From NCBI RefSeq assembly GCF_025602895.1, contig NW_026516355.1:30711-94710 (forward strand): DNA of 64,000 nucleotides, written 5' to 3'. The number at the start of each line of letters is the position of its first letter. Position 1 is the stretch's first letter. This document shows positions 33,601 through 47,362 of this stretch, in pieces. The DNA is from Polychytrium aggregatum (lineage: Eukaryota; Chytridiomycota; Chytridiomycetes; Polychytriales). The notes beneath the pieces were generated by a model, which was not told the DNA's origin, did not search any database, and saw only the letters and a list, made by a program, of their open reading frames with translations. The translations under genes were made by a program, and so were the position numbers.

Positions 33601-35496
33601 TGATCACGCAAAAGGAATGGTCACAAATGTAGGACTCTACTCGATGCTCTTGTTGCTGAAGGGGATGATACCAGACGCCAGACAAACAATCCTCGCAGCA
33701 GACCCTGACCACCAGCCACATCCATTTTGCAGTACCGAGGAGCGTGATCAAGCGCGTGTGTCGGCGGAAAAGCTCAAGAAAGATATGAAAGAGAAAGAGG
33801 CCGATGTCGAAACCATGCGGGAGAGGATTTTGAAGTTGGTGCGAACCGAGTCGCAGGGCATCTTCTTGCTCGAGAAGTGGCGTTATCATAGTTGACTGCA
33901 AACTTGCTACCAATACCGATGGTCCACATGTCACGTCCCTCGCGAGTGCAGGCTAATTTGCTGAAATGTCTCGCAACTAGACCAACGAGGGTGCCTTTCA
34001 GAAGAACGAGCTCAAAATCCTCAAGGCCAAGACGGAGCAGCAGAAGCAGGATCTCCTATCCAAGGTAAGGAGTCGTGAACACGCCCGTCCTGGAAGATTG
34101 AGACACTGCGACTCTCAACTATTCTTCGAATGTCAGTCGGATAGATGTGGTCAGACATCGCATCTGACCATACACGCCCAGAAAGACCACCGTGGGGATA
34201 TATACGGGCACACACCGCATGGATATCGATCCGAGCTTGTGGATAATTAACTCGGCGAGGCCATACCCGCCGACGGGTTGATCGTCCAGGATGCGCATCT
34301 GAAAGAGGCAACCGAGTCTCTGAGTCGTCTGAACGCCATGAATGAAGCACAGGAGGCCAAAATCAAGGTTCTCACGTAAGCAAATATGAGCTGCATGCCC
34401 AAATCCGACACCGCGATATATATCATTTTGACCCATCCGCCTGCTGATCTCCTGGACATGTACAACTGGATCTCGGGCACACCTTGGCTGCATACGACGT
34501 TATCGACAGCCACAACCAACTCAACAAGGAGCTGGTCATGAAGGATCTCAGGAGTAAGAATGAGGGTCTTCATGAAGATATCCAAAAGTCGTTCAAGATG
34601 GTGGAAGAGCTCGAGGAGCTGCGCAAGGTGCACCGAAAGTGCAAGTCCGAGATTGTTCGTAAGGACGGACTGATCCACATGTGGAAGGAAAGGGCTGATG
34701 CACTCAGCAGGGTAAGATATCTGATCCTGCGCCATAGACAGGCAGTCCGGAGGGCACACATGCCATCTTGGACGGCACTTCCTTTGGACTCGGAACCGAC
34801 GCGGCGACCTTGATCTGATCCCGGGTTGACACTATCTACAGGAGATTGTCGATCTGAAAGCGCGCTTAGACTCTACGGTCGATAACAAAAAATATGCGAG
34901 TGCAGTTCAGACCAAGCAACTGGCCAGCGAAAAGGCATACCGTCTGCAGGAGAAGTACGACGAGTCCGTGAAGAAGCTGGAGCACATCGAGAACGCTGTG
35001 AGAATGTTCCTTGAAGCACGGCTCTCGTCTCGCAAGCCCACCAGTGAGCTCCAGTCCGACTCGACCGTATCCAACGGATCTGCCCAGCTTCTTGATTCGT
35101 TCGAGACAGAAATGCTGCCAGAGGATGTGGTCAAGACAGCAGAGAAGATCTCAAAGACGGTAAGTATCGTCGCGGGAGCTCCGGGACGTGGCGATGGCAC
35201 GGACATGCGTTACATCTGACCGATCTGCATGCAGATCTTGAACCTGGACTATCGTACGCTCCTCAAGGCACCACCAGAGGGCGTGATGGAAATCAGCCAG
35301 CTCGATGAAAAGCTCCGAGACATGTAAGCTTGGCCACGAACCGTCGGGATGCGTAAGTTGCACGTACTGCTCTAACACATCTTGTACTGCTTCTCGGCAC
35401 ACCATCCTTTGACATGCCATCGAACAAAGCATGGCAGGCACTTCTCCAGAGCTGCAGCTGTACCAACTGATGAGCGAGGCCATTTGTTCCTCGTAG
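30698..35496 (+). CDS. Many-exon coiled-coil protein (structure partly resolved)
   Basis: A long series of short exons encodes heptad-rich helices. Clear exons: 30698-30967 (ends ...SRQVNELQQENS), 31185-31372, 31963-32160 (YEERICELEERIRDLTDENV), 32245 to about 32373 (EFYSTKISQLDDRIIELE), 32467-32671, from 32854 (KHYRDECEKLAKSLNEFNHI), about 33240-33370 (DLVEHLDSLVDSLV), about 33740-33850, 33980-34060, about 34250-34376, 34470-34710 and 34842-35160. After 35160, one join links exon ...QLDEKLRDI at about 35323 to 35430-35496 (MAGTSPELQLYQLMSEA, stop TAG). Several middle joins could not be put in phase. No enzymatic domain is seen. A centrosomal, basal-body or cytoskeletal role would fit a flagellated fungus but is a guess. 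It could also be two genes. Confidence 0.55.
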
Positions 35497-36319
35497 CGCA
35501 CGGGCGATCAGGCGGCGATCGATGATTGCCGCTGCCCCTGGGATGCAAATCCGCTGGGTAACCGGAAATCTTCAAACCCAAGCGATGCGCACTTACCCAC
35601 AAGCGACCATTCCATTTGCACTTACTTGAGGTGTCCTATCATTATTTGGCTGCATGGACTGCGTGTTCAGAGGGAACCGTCTCAGTTTTGCATTCCTCGT
35701 CCCCGGTTGCACATACATTCTGATACAGACAGATCAATACGGGTGCGTCGCATTTCCGAGATGCATCGCGATATAGCCTTTACATGTGGTGTTGGCAATG
35801 GCCGTGGCCACTGTCTGTATGGTGAACTATGCTCTCCGAGAGACGGGTCACAGCCCGGGGCGACACCTGAGGAGCTTGAATCAACAATATGCGATGATTC
35901 TATCGACGGGTGCAGGGAGTATGAGTGCTGATTTAGAATCTTGACTACTCTGAGGACTCTGGTTGCTCTGATCCTGCCTGCCTGCCACATCCATCCAATC
36001 AGTCGGGTGGGACACACGGGCTGATCGACATCATATTCATTGATGCAACCGGCGCCTCGATTCAGACTGAGTGCACCAGCACCCGTGGCTGTTCACTTTG
36101 CGGCCGAGCCCCGCTTTGGTTGCTCAACCAATCCAAATGTACTGGACAGACAGCACAGGCGGGCCGGAAAATACTATATATTCTGTCGCTGGGCCCAGCG
36201 GCGATCCGGTCCATGTCATTCATCGCCAGCTGCGGCTGTCCGCAACATCCAGTACTTTTTTCTCCACGGCCACGACTGTCGGTCTCCTGTCGCGAAAGCA
36301 CGTCGCATAGACTGCATCG
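35497..36319. other. Intergenic region
   Basis: The sequence is less GC-rich than its surroundings and is bounded by the coiled-coil gene and the RhoGEF. No gene, repeat or RNA is recognised. It presumably holds the RhoGEF promoter. Confidence 0.4.
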
Positions 36320-39300
36320 ATGTCTTCAGCGGCACCCGATTCGGCTGCTGCCTCGCATCCTGAACACGACCCCTCCGCAAATCCGTCTGCCGAAGATGTC
36401 CACTATGTAAATGCCGAGGCCGATAGCGCGAGCATCGACCAGCCGACCGGGACTAATGATCCCACAAGTCTGAAAGTCGGCACCTCGCTGCGCGTCATCA
36501 AGGCCTATCACAAAACCGACGAAAACGAGCTTGAGCTTGAAGTGGACGACGTTGTCGATCTTGACGAAGTTCCGGCCTCCAACGACGAGTTCTGGTGGAA
36601 AGGCACCAACCGCTCGTGGGGCCCCAACAATGGCTGCCAGGGTTACTTTCCATCTTCATGCGTGGTTGTGGAACTGTGGGAACTTGACCCCGACAACCCG
36701 CCGCCACTGGCGGACGACAAGGTGTTTGCCCCGGGAGTGACCACAGATGCTCCAACGGACGTGCCCGACGAATCCTCCGAAGTTCTTGACGACGGGCCAC
36801 CTGCCCCTCCCGTGCCAGAGCCCGTTCCGCCAGGGACCAAGGTCTTGGTACGCGAGGCGTTCCAGGCAAGCATGGCGGATGAGCTCGATCTTCGCAAAGG
36901 CGAGGAGGTCGTTGTTCTCGAGGCCCCGGATGGCGGGTGGTGGCGAGGCATGTCCAACCTCGGCTCCAAGGAAGCCAAAACAGGTTGGTTTCCGGCAACA
37001 ATGATCACCGTGCCGGCAGATGACGGACTGAGTCCGGCCAAATCAGCCGAGGCCAGTTCGTCATCTATCGGCGAGCTGGCGTCAAATGCCTCGTCACCGA
37101 CCAAAAAGGCCTGGTTCAAGCGCCTGATTTCAAAGAAGGGCAAGGATGGCGAGACCGAGCAAGAGCGCAAGGAACGCAAGGAGCGCGAAAAGCAGGCCGA
37201 GAAGGAAAAGGAGAGGCAGAAGAAGGCCGAAAAGGAGCGTGAGAAGGAGCGTGAGAAGGCTGAGAAGGAGCGTGAGAAGACTGAAAGGGAACGTGAGAAG
37301 GCCGAGAAGGAGCGCGAAAAGATCGAAAGGCAGCGGCTCAAGGAAGCAGAAAAGCAGCGGCTCAAGGCAGAGAAGCGCGATAAAAAGGCCAGAAACAGGT
37401 CCAAGTCTGCTCCAAACACCAATCTCCAGCTTCGCGACGATCGAGGGGTCGGGAACAACCAACTCGGAGTGGTGTACGAATCCAATGAGCTCGCAAGCAG
37501 TGCATCGTTACACACCAAGTCGCTGAGCGAGCAGAAGAGCAGTTCTAATCTCAAGCCGAGGTAATGTGCAGTATGACTGTCGCCGCGGGGTCACGCCATA
37601 CCGCAGACGCAAAGTATCGTCGAGTGGCTGCCTGGTATCCCCCCCAAGATCCGTCCGGCGCAGGATATCAGCTTGACCCACTTCCAGAGCCGTATCGCAC
37701 ACGTGTCTGTTCGATACCCATTGCCGTATCGACTGACACTCGGACCCTTGCATTTTTTGTTCGCGATGCGGTGTGTCCTGTTCCGTGCAACATCTAGATC
37801 CGGAACTGTTTCCCCCACGAGCCCACTCAGCGCCTCGCTTCGATCCATGGATCAATCCGCAGATCGTGTCAGTCCGTCTGGCAGCAGGCCTGTCCTGGAA
37901 TCCAAAGAGAGTCTACATCGGAAGCCTCGAGGTGGAGAGTCGTCGGTCGGTTCGCCGCAAGCGCCGCAGCTTTCCCCATCGACCTCGACATACCCACTGC
38001 CCCCATCCTTATCGCAATCAAAGTTGCAGTCCTTGCCCGAAGTCCACTCGCAAACACAGCTGTCTTCGCCGGCTAACAGCGAGCTGAGCCAGACGCAGCA
38101 GTCCTCAGTACTTGCGGAGCAGCAAGGAGTGCTCTCAGAGGCCGATCAATCACAAGCAGCTCCGCCATCCACTGCAGCCTCGGTCATGAACACCACAACA
38201 AGTATCACATCGGAGCATGGTTTTCAATACCTCTCTTCCGACAAGCCCGAGTCCGTGGACAAACTGGGGCCTTTGGACCCACCTCTTTCCACCCCCAAAA
38301 TCACTCTCGACAGACCTGTCTCCGAGTTGTTCTCCTCATCCATCCAGTCTAGCATAGCCGATTCGGCTGATACGCATGCGGTGGATAACGTCGGGATGAT
38401 TTTCTCTGATGAGAAGGACGCATCATCTCCGACTCAGCTAGGGGGCCTCGAAGCTTCTTCCTCTGTCCATTCACCTTCAGCGCAGCAAAGTCCAGCACAT
38501 GACTCAGGTATATCACCCATGTCTGTCGCATCTCACATAACAACCTCGGCCGATTCGTCGCCCACGGCAGCATTCACAGCAACTGCTGAGGATCAAAGAG
38601 CGGCGCAAGCTGCGAGCGGATCCAGCTCTGGAGCCACCGATGCGGCTGCTTCCTCCAAGACGACCGCGGACTCAGCAACAGCCTCGTCCCCTCCACCGGA
38701 ACAGAATTCCAGTGGCTCTGCCGTCAACCATCAGCCCTCGACACCACTAACGACTCAAACTGCATCCGGCGCAACAGCTTCACCGTCTTCGCATGGTTCT
38801 ACCGCTACTTCTGATCAATTTGGGCATACGGCTGGTATTTCTGCACCGGCGGCGGCTCAGGAGCCATCGGCTACGAGGGATTTGCCCGCAGCGCAAGTGG
38901 CAGCTGCGTCAGGGTCGCTTCCGAGACCAGCTCCTTCGGCAACGGCACAAACAACCTCGCATACAATTTCCTCGGCGATAGTGCCCGATTCAATTGCTCC
39001 CTCATCGCCACAATTTCACCCAGTCTCTAACGATGGCATCGTTGATGATAACCTCAAGTCCTCAAAAGATACACCGAGTCATGAAAATGCATTCGGGATC
39101 AGTGGTGGTGCAGCGTCTTCCTTCAACAATGTCGCAGAGCCAAGACTTCCGGGCGCTGAAGGTGCCCACGATGCTACGAACCCGACGCTACATCGCGAGG
39201 GGTCCGTAAGGGCATCGCAAATCCACGCAAAGTCGGCAAACGATCTGTTTCCGCGCCAGCCCTTCCAGCTTACTCTTGCAGACGAACTGTCGCACACCAA

Positions 39301-42300
39301 ATCCGAGTCAAACTCAGCCACCCAGCTGCCCAAGGTCGTTCCAGAGAAGCACGAATACATTCCCTCTCGTCTTGCCGAGTCCTCAAAGGCGCGCGAATCT
39401 GTAGAGTCGACCGAACTTGTCAAGAAGGAAAGCTCTGTCGGCCTCGCTTCACGCGAAAAGGTAGTTGGTGTCAAGGATGCCAGGGCGCACTCTCCCGCCC
39501 TGGCCTTTGTTGGACACCAAGACTCTCTCCGGATTGGCTCCATGCCGTTGATGATCTCCAAGGGTTCAGAAAGGACCCAGGTTCACACGGGGTCCCTGGG
39601 CTCGCAGGAAAGTGATGGCCACTTGATTCAGTCTGGAACCGATGATCCCAAACCTCATCTCTTGGCTGCTGGAACTACGCCAACACCCCCAGACACGATG
39701 GCCCCCAAAATACCTGAGGCCCACCCTAGTGAAGCGAGCGAGAGTGTCCTTCATGCCTCGACCCATCGTCCTGAAGGAGACACACCCGGAAGTGTGCTCC
39801 ACAGCAAACGACGAGCTAGCGCTGGATCCAAGCCAGGCGCGTCTGAGACCAAGGCGGAAGAGAACCTCATCCGACTGTCGAATGTAACGGGGACAGGGGA
39901 GGCCATCGACTCTGGACGACCGTCCGTGCTTGCGTCGTTCCAAGCCGAGTCCATCGCTGCCCCATCACCGACGCTGTCCGAGGCGGGAATCTCGGCATCC
40001 GCCCTGCCACGATCTCCGGCGCTCAAGCCAAAGGGCGGCGTTACCATCGAGAAGAGTGTGACATTTGAGCTTGATGGCAAAGGAGAGAGCATCGCCTCAC
40101 CTGAACAAATGCACAGCAAGCCCGAGTTGGTTTCCGCCGCCGATCATCGAGATTCCAACCGGGGAGATTCGCGCACCCGGAAGGCCGCCGATACCGAGAC
40201 ACACAAGCTCGAGGTCGCCGGGCCTCCTTCGAAGATTGGACATCAAGATAGTGTGTTCTCCGAGGGCGCCACATCAGTCCGACCCTCGATCTCGCATCAC
40301 CAATCGCTGCCAACCTATCCAAGTTCCCGATCGAGCAAGTCACAGGCTCCGGAGGGAGATGCATCAGCCGAACGAGTCAGCTCAACAGAAAAGTATGCAG
40401 ATTCTCTGCAGTCGCTCCATTCAATCACCGGCAAGGCAGGGATCAATGCGATCCCAGCAGAGAGCCAGTACGCCCTCGCTGCATCTGTGGCTGATGACAA
40501 TGGGAGCACGTCCACGACGGCGCTTGATAAAAGCAAGTCGCTCCAGGAAGATATTCAAACCGACAGCCCAATGTCTCTCTCAAAGCAGTCGTTCCTGATG
40601 GAGGCTGCCGCCATTCCACTTCCCGAGCAGTCGCTCCAGAGCTTGACATCCACCATGACCCTCCAAATGGCGGCGACTGAGGCCTCGGCAGAGTCCAAAA
40701 GCCAGCGGCCACGAACCCAAAGCGCACCGGTCGAGCGGACCGCAGCAGCAAAGAGCAGTAAGAAGCTCAACATTGATCCGGCCATACCTGACTGGGGAGA
40801 GCCCGATGCGGCATACCACGACCGACGCTCTTCGGTCCGGAGTGTCGGGGAGTTCTCGACCAACGGATATGCCGAGTATGGGTTTGGCAGCTCGACCTTC
40901 CAAGCCACGCCAACGCTTCCGTCGAACCAGGTTCTTCAATGGTATGACCGGGTCCCAAAAGATATCTACGAGAAAATGGAGAAAAAGGAGCGCCAGAGGA
41001 TGACGGCTATCTGGGAGCTGATTACCACGGAGCGGAGCTATATCAAGGACCTCAAGATCATCATCGATGTATGTACTGGAACCGGCGGCCACCGTGGCAG
41101 CTGCAGCAGCTGAGCTATAGGTTGCATCATAAATTGCCGGCCTAGAGCGTAACACTGGGATAATGTCTTTCGGTATGCCCTCCCAGGTATTCATCAGGCC
41201 GTTGAGTGACCGCAAGGTCATCCAAACAAAGCAAATCGACTTGCTGTTCGCCAACACAGAGCAGCTCCTGAATGTCAACCAGGTGAGGGAGCACGCAAGC
41301 CCATCTGGTGCGACTTGGATCTGGGTCGAGCGAAAGACTTGCCAAATACTCACATGTCCGTATCTGCAACAGGAGTTTCTCACGCTGCTGGAGGACAGAT
41401 ATCAACAAAACCCGATTATCGAGGTCATCGGTGACGTTTTTCTTGATGTGGTGAGTTCACAGACACCTGGCGCGGGACTTGGACTGGAGATTGTTAGGTG
41501 TGCCCTTCGTTCTTCCGCAGCTCTTTACGATGGTATTCAGGCCACGCTGCTTGGGTCAAAATCGACGGCTGACCAGCATCGACTTGAAACAGGCGCACTC
41601 GATGATCGGATACATACAGTACTGCAGCAACCACTCTGCCAGTGGGTCCAAGGTCCTTGCATTGCAGCAGTCGAACAAGGGACTCCGCTCCTTTCTCGAG
41701 GCAAGTTGAATGGCGCTGGCAGCTGCGCATCCCACAGTGAGTTCACGATGAAATGGATTCCATGGAGCAACCGAGTCGGGCTCACCCTTGCGTGCTGTGT
41801 GGACCTCTTGGCTTACAGGAGGTATCCAAGAACCCTATTGTCCGTAACCTCGACCTTGGCAGCTTTTTGATCAAGCCGGTGCAGCGCATATGCAAATATC
41901 CGCTGCTGATCAAAGTACGGGTTTGCTGCTCTGCTTTGAGCTGGATCGCAAAAATCAACCACAGCTGGGTGGCATTGAGCGGATTCTGCCCTTGCTTGCT
42001 GTCCTCTGGCAGTGTCTGTGCTTGTGTCTGTGTCTGTGTCTGTGTCATGTTCTGCGGCGTGTAGTGACGATTCATTATCTCTGCGCTCAGGAAATCATGA
42101 AAAACACACCCGAAACGAAGCAAGACTATCCTATCCTGAAGGAGGCGCTTGATTTGATGCAAGGCATCATCACCCTGGTTAATGAGGGCGCCCGTCAACC
42201 CGAGGGGCTGCGCAAGCCTGCTGACATCCAAGGACTGTTTTCGGAGGTTTGCGCTGCCAGCCATGCCCAAACGTAGTGCTGTTGTTGGATAGCGTCTGTG

Positions 42301-45300
42301 CTTGTGCTGTGCACCAACATCCCGTGACATTGTTTTGACATTTGTTTCTCGACGTTTCTCTGTCATGCGGGCTGCATCGACATCCAAAGAAAATAACGCT
42401 GGCGTCTCCGAATCGCTATTTGATCCGCGAGGACGCCGTGTTTGTGGTGCTACAAGGGTCCAAGAAGCCTCGCCGGATCTTCATGTTCAACGACATCATC
42501 ATCATATCCCGCAAGGACTGGCGGGACAAGTATCATCTCCTCGAAATGGGGCCCATCACCAACTTTCGCGTATACGATGTGGTGGATGACCAAGACGGTG
42601 AGCATCTCCATAGCACGGTATTTTGGTGTGCAGCGGATCGCTTCCTGATGGCTCGCCGTCAGTCGGATCGCTGCCGTGGCCGATCCGTCACCGAGAGGTA
42701 TCGACCAAGTGCTCGGAACTAAACGTCCTCTGCCGCACAGGGAATGCCAACCTGTTTTCGCTCGAGTCCACCAACCGGTATCTGTTCTCGGTCAACACCG
42801 CTGCCATCAAGCAGTCCTGGATGAATGCCTACAAGACCCTGACCCAGAACACCATTCGGTCCAAGGAGGCCTGGGAGATGATTGGCGAGGAGACATCGTA
42901 CATGGATCTGGACGAGGACGAGGACGGTGCCACCATATCGACTCCAAAGACATCGCACAAACGCTTCGGCTCGTCCGTGAGTCTTACAGAGGATAAATCC
43001 ATTGACCGGTCCTTGACGCTGACCCACCGCAATTCAGAGAAGAAGATTGACGACTCCAAGCGACAAGAGGACCAAAAACAGCAGGAGGAGGCCCACAAGG
43101 CAGCAGCCGCTATGGCCGCCGCCGCCGCTGCTGCTGCTGCTGCTGCCGCGGTCGTCACCGAGGAAAGCAAAAAGGGAACCGACGAGGCCAGAAACAGTGG
43201 CATGGCAACACCAAAGAAGAGCAAGTTCAAGCTGCCTTTCACTGCTCGCTCGGCCGGCAGTGCAGCCGGCGCGCGAATGTCCTCTGTTGTCGACTTTAGC
43301 ATGGAGGATGAGCTTATTGAGAAGCTCAAGGCTGCCGAAGGGGCCAAGAGCGAGCTGGCCGAGAAGCTGAAGGCCGAGGAGACGGCCCGCACAGAAACGG
43401 CGCAAAAGCTGAACGAGTGTCAGGGTCGCCTCAAGGAACAAGAGGACATATTGGCCCAGCACATTCTCAAGATAGCCGACCTTGAAGCCCAGTTCCAGGA
43501 CAAGGAGGCTGTCCACGAGCAACTGAACGAGCTGCTGCGACAGACGACTGAGGAGCGCGATGCCGAGGTGGCTGCCAAGGCAGAGCTCGGCGACAGGCTC
43601 AGCGCGGCGCTAGAGCGGGCCACCAAACTCGAAACATCGCTGGACTCTGCAAATGCAGCACGGCGCCTTCAGGAGGGCCAAATCAACGAGCTCAAGCACG
43701 CTCTCGACGCCCGAGCTCAGCAGCTTAGTGAGCTCAGCACACAGATAGAAGCCAGCGACCTCCGAGCCCAAATGCGAGAGGCAGAGTTGTTGGCCAAGAT
43801 CGACACAATGAACAAGGAATTTGCCTCCCAGACCGAGGCCGAGAAAGTCAGGCACGCGGTTGAGATGACCACGGAGCGCAGCGAGCGCGCCAAGATGGAG
43901 TTTGAGCACCAGCGTCAAAAGGACGAGATCGAGAATCGGATGCAAAAATCCATCATCAAGCTCGAGGGCGAGTTGTCCAAGCTTGAACTACAGTGCAGCA
44001 TCCTCGAGAAGGAAAAGAGTGCCTTGGAGAAACAGTCATCGAGCGAGATCGAGACCCTGAAAGGCAAGCTCTCCCAGGTCAATGACGGCCTAACCAGGCA
44101 GCTGCATGAGGCGCAGCGAGCTCTCCGGGAGACACAGCATCTCCTCCGCGAGAAGGAGGGTGTTCTCAAGCTCAAGGACGAGATCATTCGGGAAAGGGAC
44201 AGCTCGCTGTCCAAACTGGATTACGAAAAGCAACAAATCTCTGCCGAGCTTGGACGGGCGCTCTCAGCCGGCGAGGCATCTCGGCAAGAGTACCGGACGA
44301 TGATGTCGGACTTTGAGAAGGTGCTGCAGGAGCGCCATCAGACCCTGACTCGGAAGGAGACCGAGATTGCAGATCTGTCTCGAAAGCTCCGTGAGCAGCA
44401 TGACCGCTGTGGGAAGCTGCAGGCCGAGATCGACAAGCTCCGCAGAGACCACGAGGATCGCCAGCGAGTGGCAGACGATAAAGTCAATCGACTCCGCGAT
44501 GACCTGGCGCAGCTTCGAACAGATCGGGCGCGCGAGCAAGAGCAGCTGCAGAGCCTGGACAAGACCCACAGGGATGCCAGCCGGCAGCTCGAGGAGCTGC
44601 GTGAGAAGTATCGCGACGGAGCGGAGCGCTTCGCTACGCTCACAAGGGAACATTCTGCTGCCAAAGAGCATCTCCATCGGCAAAGCCAAGTCCTCGACCA
44701 GGCTGTCAAGGTTCGCGATCAACTGGCTCGTCAGAATGCGGATCTCAAGGAGAAGTGGGAGCGGTCCAAAGCCGACCTGGAGACGCTGCAGGCAACCGAT
44801 CGCACCCAGCGCGAAGCAATTGAGCACTACGAGGACGAGCTGCACCGCACCCTTCTCCGCGCCGAGCGACTCGAGGCTCAGATCATCGAGATCGAGCGGA
44901 TCAAGGGCGCCATCGAGAAGGAGTACAGCGATACAAAGGTCGGTCTGCAGGCCGAGATCGCTGAAACCCGCTCGCGGCTCCAGCGAGAGCTAGAGGAAGC
45001 AACCACAAAGCATGACAATGAGCTCAAGGCTGTCCAGAGCAAGCTTGTGTCCGAGCACACTTTGGCTATCCGGCGAATGGCCGACGAGGCAGGCGACCTT
45101 CGTGAAAAGCTGGCCCGGGAAAGTGCCGAGCTCCGAGAGCGCCGGGAACGCGAAGCCAAGGAGGCCGAGCACCGGCTGCAGCTAGTGGAGCGGCTGGAAA
45201 AGGAGACGCAGTCGTCCAAGGAGCGCCTCGAGCAAGAGCACAGTGCGCTCAAAGCCAAGTTCGAGGAGATGGAGGTGGAGTGTAGCAAGCTGCAGAAGCT

Positions 45301-47362
45301 CAACTCGGCCTGCCGCAAGCGCATCCGCCAGGTCGAACATGAGAATCGCGGGCTCACGGCGAGCCTCGAAGAGGTCACCAGCACCCTTGACGGGCTTCAG
45401 ATTCAGTATCGGGCACTCGACGGCAACTACCAAGTCTCTCGGGAAGAGTGTACGCAGCTGCGGGCCCGCCTGGCAGCTACCGAGAAGGACTCGTTTGCTC
45501 TTCAGCACCGCATGGAGCTGTACAACGAACTCGATCGGAAGTACTCTCAGCTGTACGGCGAAATGGCCAAGATCGAGCAGATATCGAGAGTGGTAGAGGC
45601 AGGTGTTCGCACGAGCGAGCACACGGGAATCGCACGGCACAAAGATTACCAGAATCTCGTGGTCGTGCTCAGCGAAATCGCCAAGCTATTCGACATGCCG
45701 CCCCTGATGCCCAACATCGAGGAACTCGAGCTCCCCTCGCGGGATCCCGGCCTGGCTTTCGAAGCGATACGCCTGGGAAAGAACAGCGACAGCAAGCTCT
45801 ATGCGATTATGGCCAAAGTGCATGAGCTGTTTGTGCGCAACCAGGGGCTTTTGTCCGATCTTGAGTCGGAGCAATCCAAGAAGGAGGAGTTTGAGGGGCT
45901 CCTGAAAATCAGTCGCGAGGAGAAAGATCTGACCTTGGGGGCCTTCAAGAAGCTCGAGAGCAAGCACCAAGCGCTGGCGCTGAAGCACGAGAGGGAAGTC
46001 GACGCTCTCAAAGAGCAGCATGAGCGGCAGAATGCGAGCCTCCAAAGCAGCATCGATGTCATGAAAAACCAGCTGCAGCAAAAGCAGGCCGAGTATGAGG
46101 AGCTGAGAAGAGCCGAGGGCATCCTGAGCGAGAAACTCGGTAAGACTGAGGCCGAGAAGCGTGAGATCGAGAAGAGCTTCATGGAGCTCTACGAGCGCAT
46201 GCAAAAGGCTACAGAGAAGCACGCCAAGGAAAAGACTCTGCTCGTCTCGGAAAATGCCAGCACGCGCAAGGAACTCGATCTCCTGCGAAGCAAAGGACTG
46301 GATGATGGCAAGTCTCTGGCGACAACAAGTGCAGAGCTGCGCGACGCCAGAGTCGAGATTCAGTATCTCAAGGAAATCGTCGACGCTCTGAACGAGACCA
46401 AGACCAGGATGCAGGACTTGCTCGATCAGACGCGGGCGTACTCGGAACGGCTGGCTGCGGAGCTTTCGCATGTGCGGGAAGATCTGAGCAAGGAGCGCCG
46501 CGACAGAAAGGAAGCGGAGCTCAGGTACCAGCAGCTCTCGGAGAATGCAATTGCTCTGGAGCACAGCAGAAGCAAGAGCGAGGAGACGCTGGCGGAGCTG
46601 CGTGCGATTGTTGGCAAACGAGACGATGCCCTCGCCGAGCTGCAAGAAGAGACCCAAAAGTACAAGGACACCATCCGGGACCTTGAGGAAAAGCTCAAGG
46701 TTGCCGTCGAAGATCACGCCGGCCTCGCGAAGAAAATCCAAGTTCAAACAGAGCAGCTGCAGAATGCTGCCGACACCGAGATGCAGAAGGCCGAGGCCGC
46801 TGCAGGATCGCTGCGACAAACCATCGCCGCTCTCGAGGGCGAAGTCAGGCGGCTGACCCAAGACCGGCAGTCGCTCGAGCACCACAACACTCGCCTCAAT
46901 CGGCAGATGGCCATCATGCAAACGCGGCTGCACGGCATACACAGCAAAATAATGATCTCGGACCAAAAGATCGGAGCGGTCGATGGGAGCAGCTTTTCGA
47001 ACGACGAAGTATGTGGAATCGGGGCATTCCCAAGCGCGCCGGTGCTGCCTGAGCCGAGGGCTATGTTGCAAAAGCAGGGATATGAGCTGGGCGGAGAGAT
47101 TGATCGACATCGAACTCCCGGATCACTGAGCCTCGAGACGATAGCCATATCGCCCAGTCTGGAGACGATTGCCGAGGCGATTCGGACAACTCGAGGGGAC
47201 CTCGCTGCCGGAGCCGGGGCCATGACATCGCCACGGCAGGCGCTGGGATACCTCGTCGACGCTGCCATGAACGATCTCGGTCGACACGAAGATCGGCGCG
47301 GAGACGCTGCAGAGACACAGGGCCCGTACATTTGCGGTGCATCGGCATATGATTTGCTGTAG
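36320..47362 (+). CDS. Giant RhoGEF: SH3-SH3-disordered-DH-PH-coiled coil
   Basis: Activates Rho/Rac/Cdc42 GTPases through a Dbl-homology domain. Nine exons fit in phase, about 3315 aa: 36320-37560, 37798-41068, 41187-41282, 41373-41450, 41521-41700, 41819-41914, 42091-42246, 42390-42597, 42741-47362. Two SH3 domains lie near residues 51-117 and 170-232 (DELDLRKGEEVVVLEAPDGGWWRG), then a Lys/Glu/Arg-rich stretch and about 1100 disordered residues. DH blocks are TTERSYIKDLKIIIDVFIRPL, SFLEEVSKNPIVRNLDLGSF and LIKPVQRICKYPLLIK (about 1480-1710). The PH domain includes PNRYLIRED and RRIFMFNDIIIISRKD (about 1710-1815). The remaining 1400 or so residues are almost continuous coiled coil after a poly-Ala run. 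Intron 5 uses a GC donor (GAG/GCAAGT). The apparent stop after the SH3 exon is bypassed by splicing at AG/GTAATG. Likely role: polarity or cytokinesis. Confidence 0.88.

Noticed and set aside
37561-37672. Separate SH3-only gene ending at the TAA at 37562
   Set aside because: The stop overlaps a GT donor, and the acceptor at 37797 restores an in-phase Arg codon and continues the open frame into the DH-PH part; a single gene is more likely.
45686-47110. 474-aa minus-strand open frame opposite the RhoGEF coiled coil
   Set aside because: Leu/Gln-rich mirror of the sense Glu/Lys/Leu coiled coil; a strand-composition artefact.
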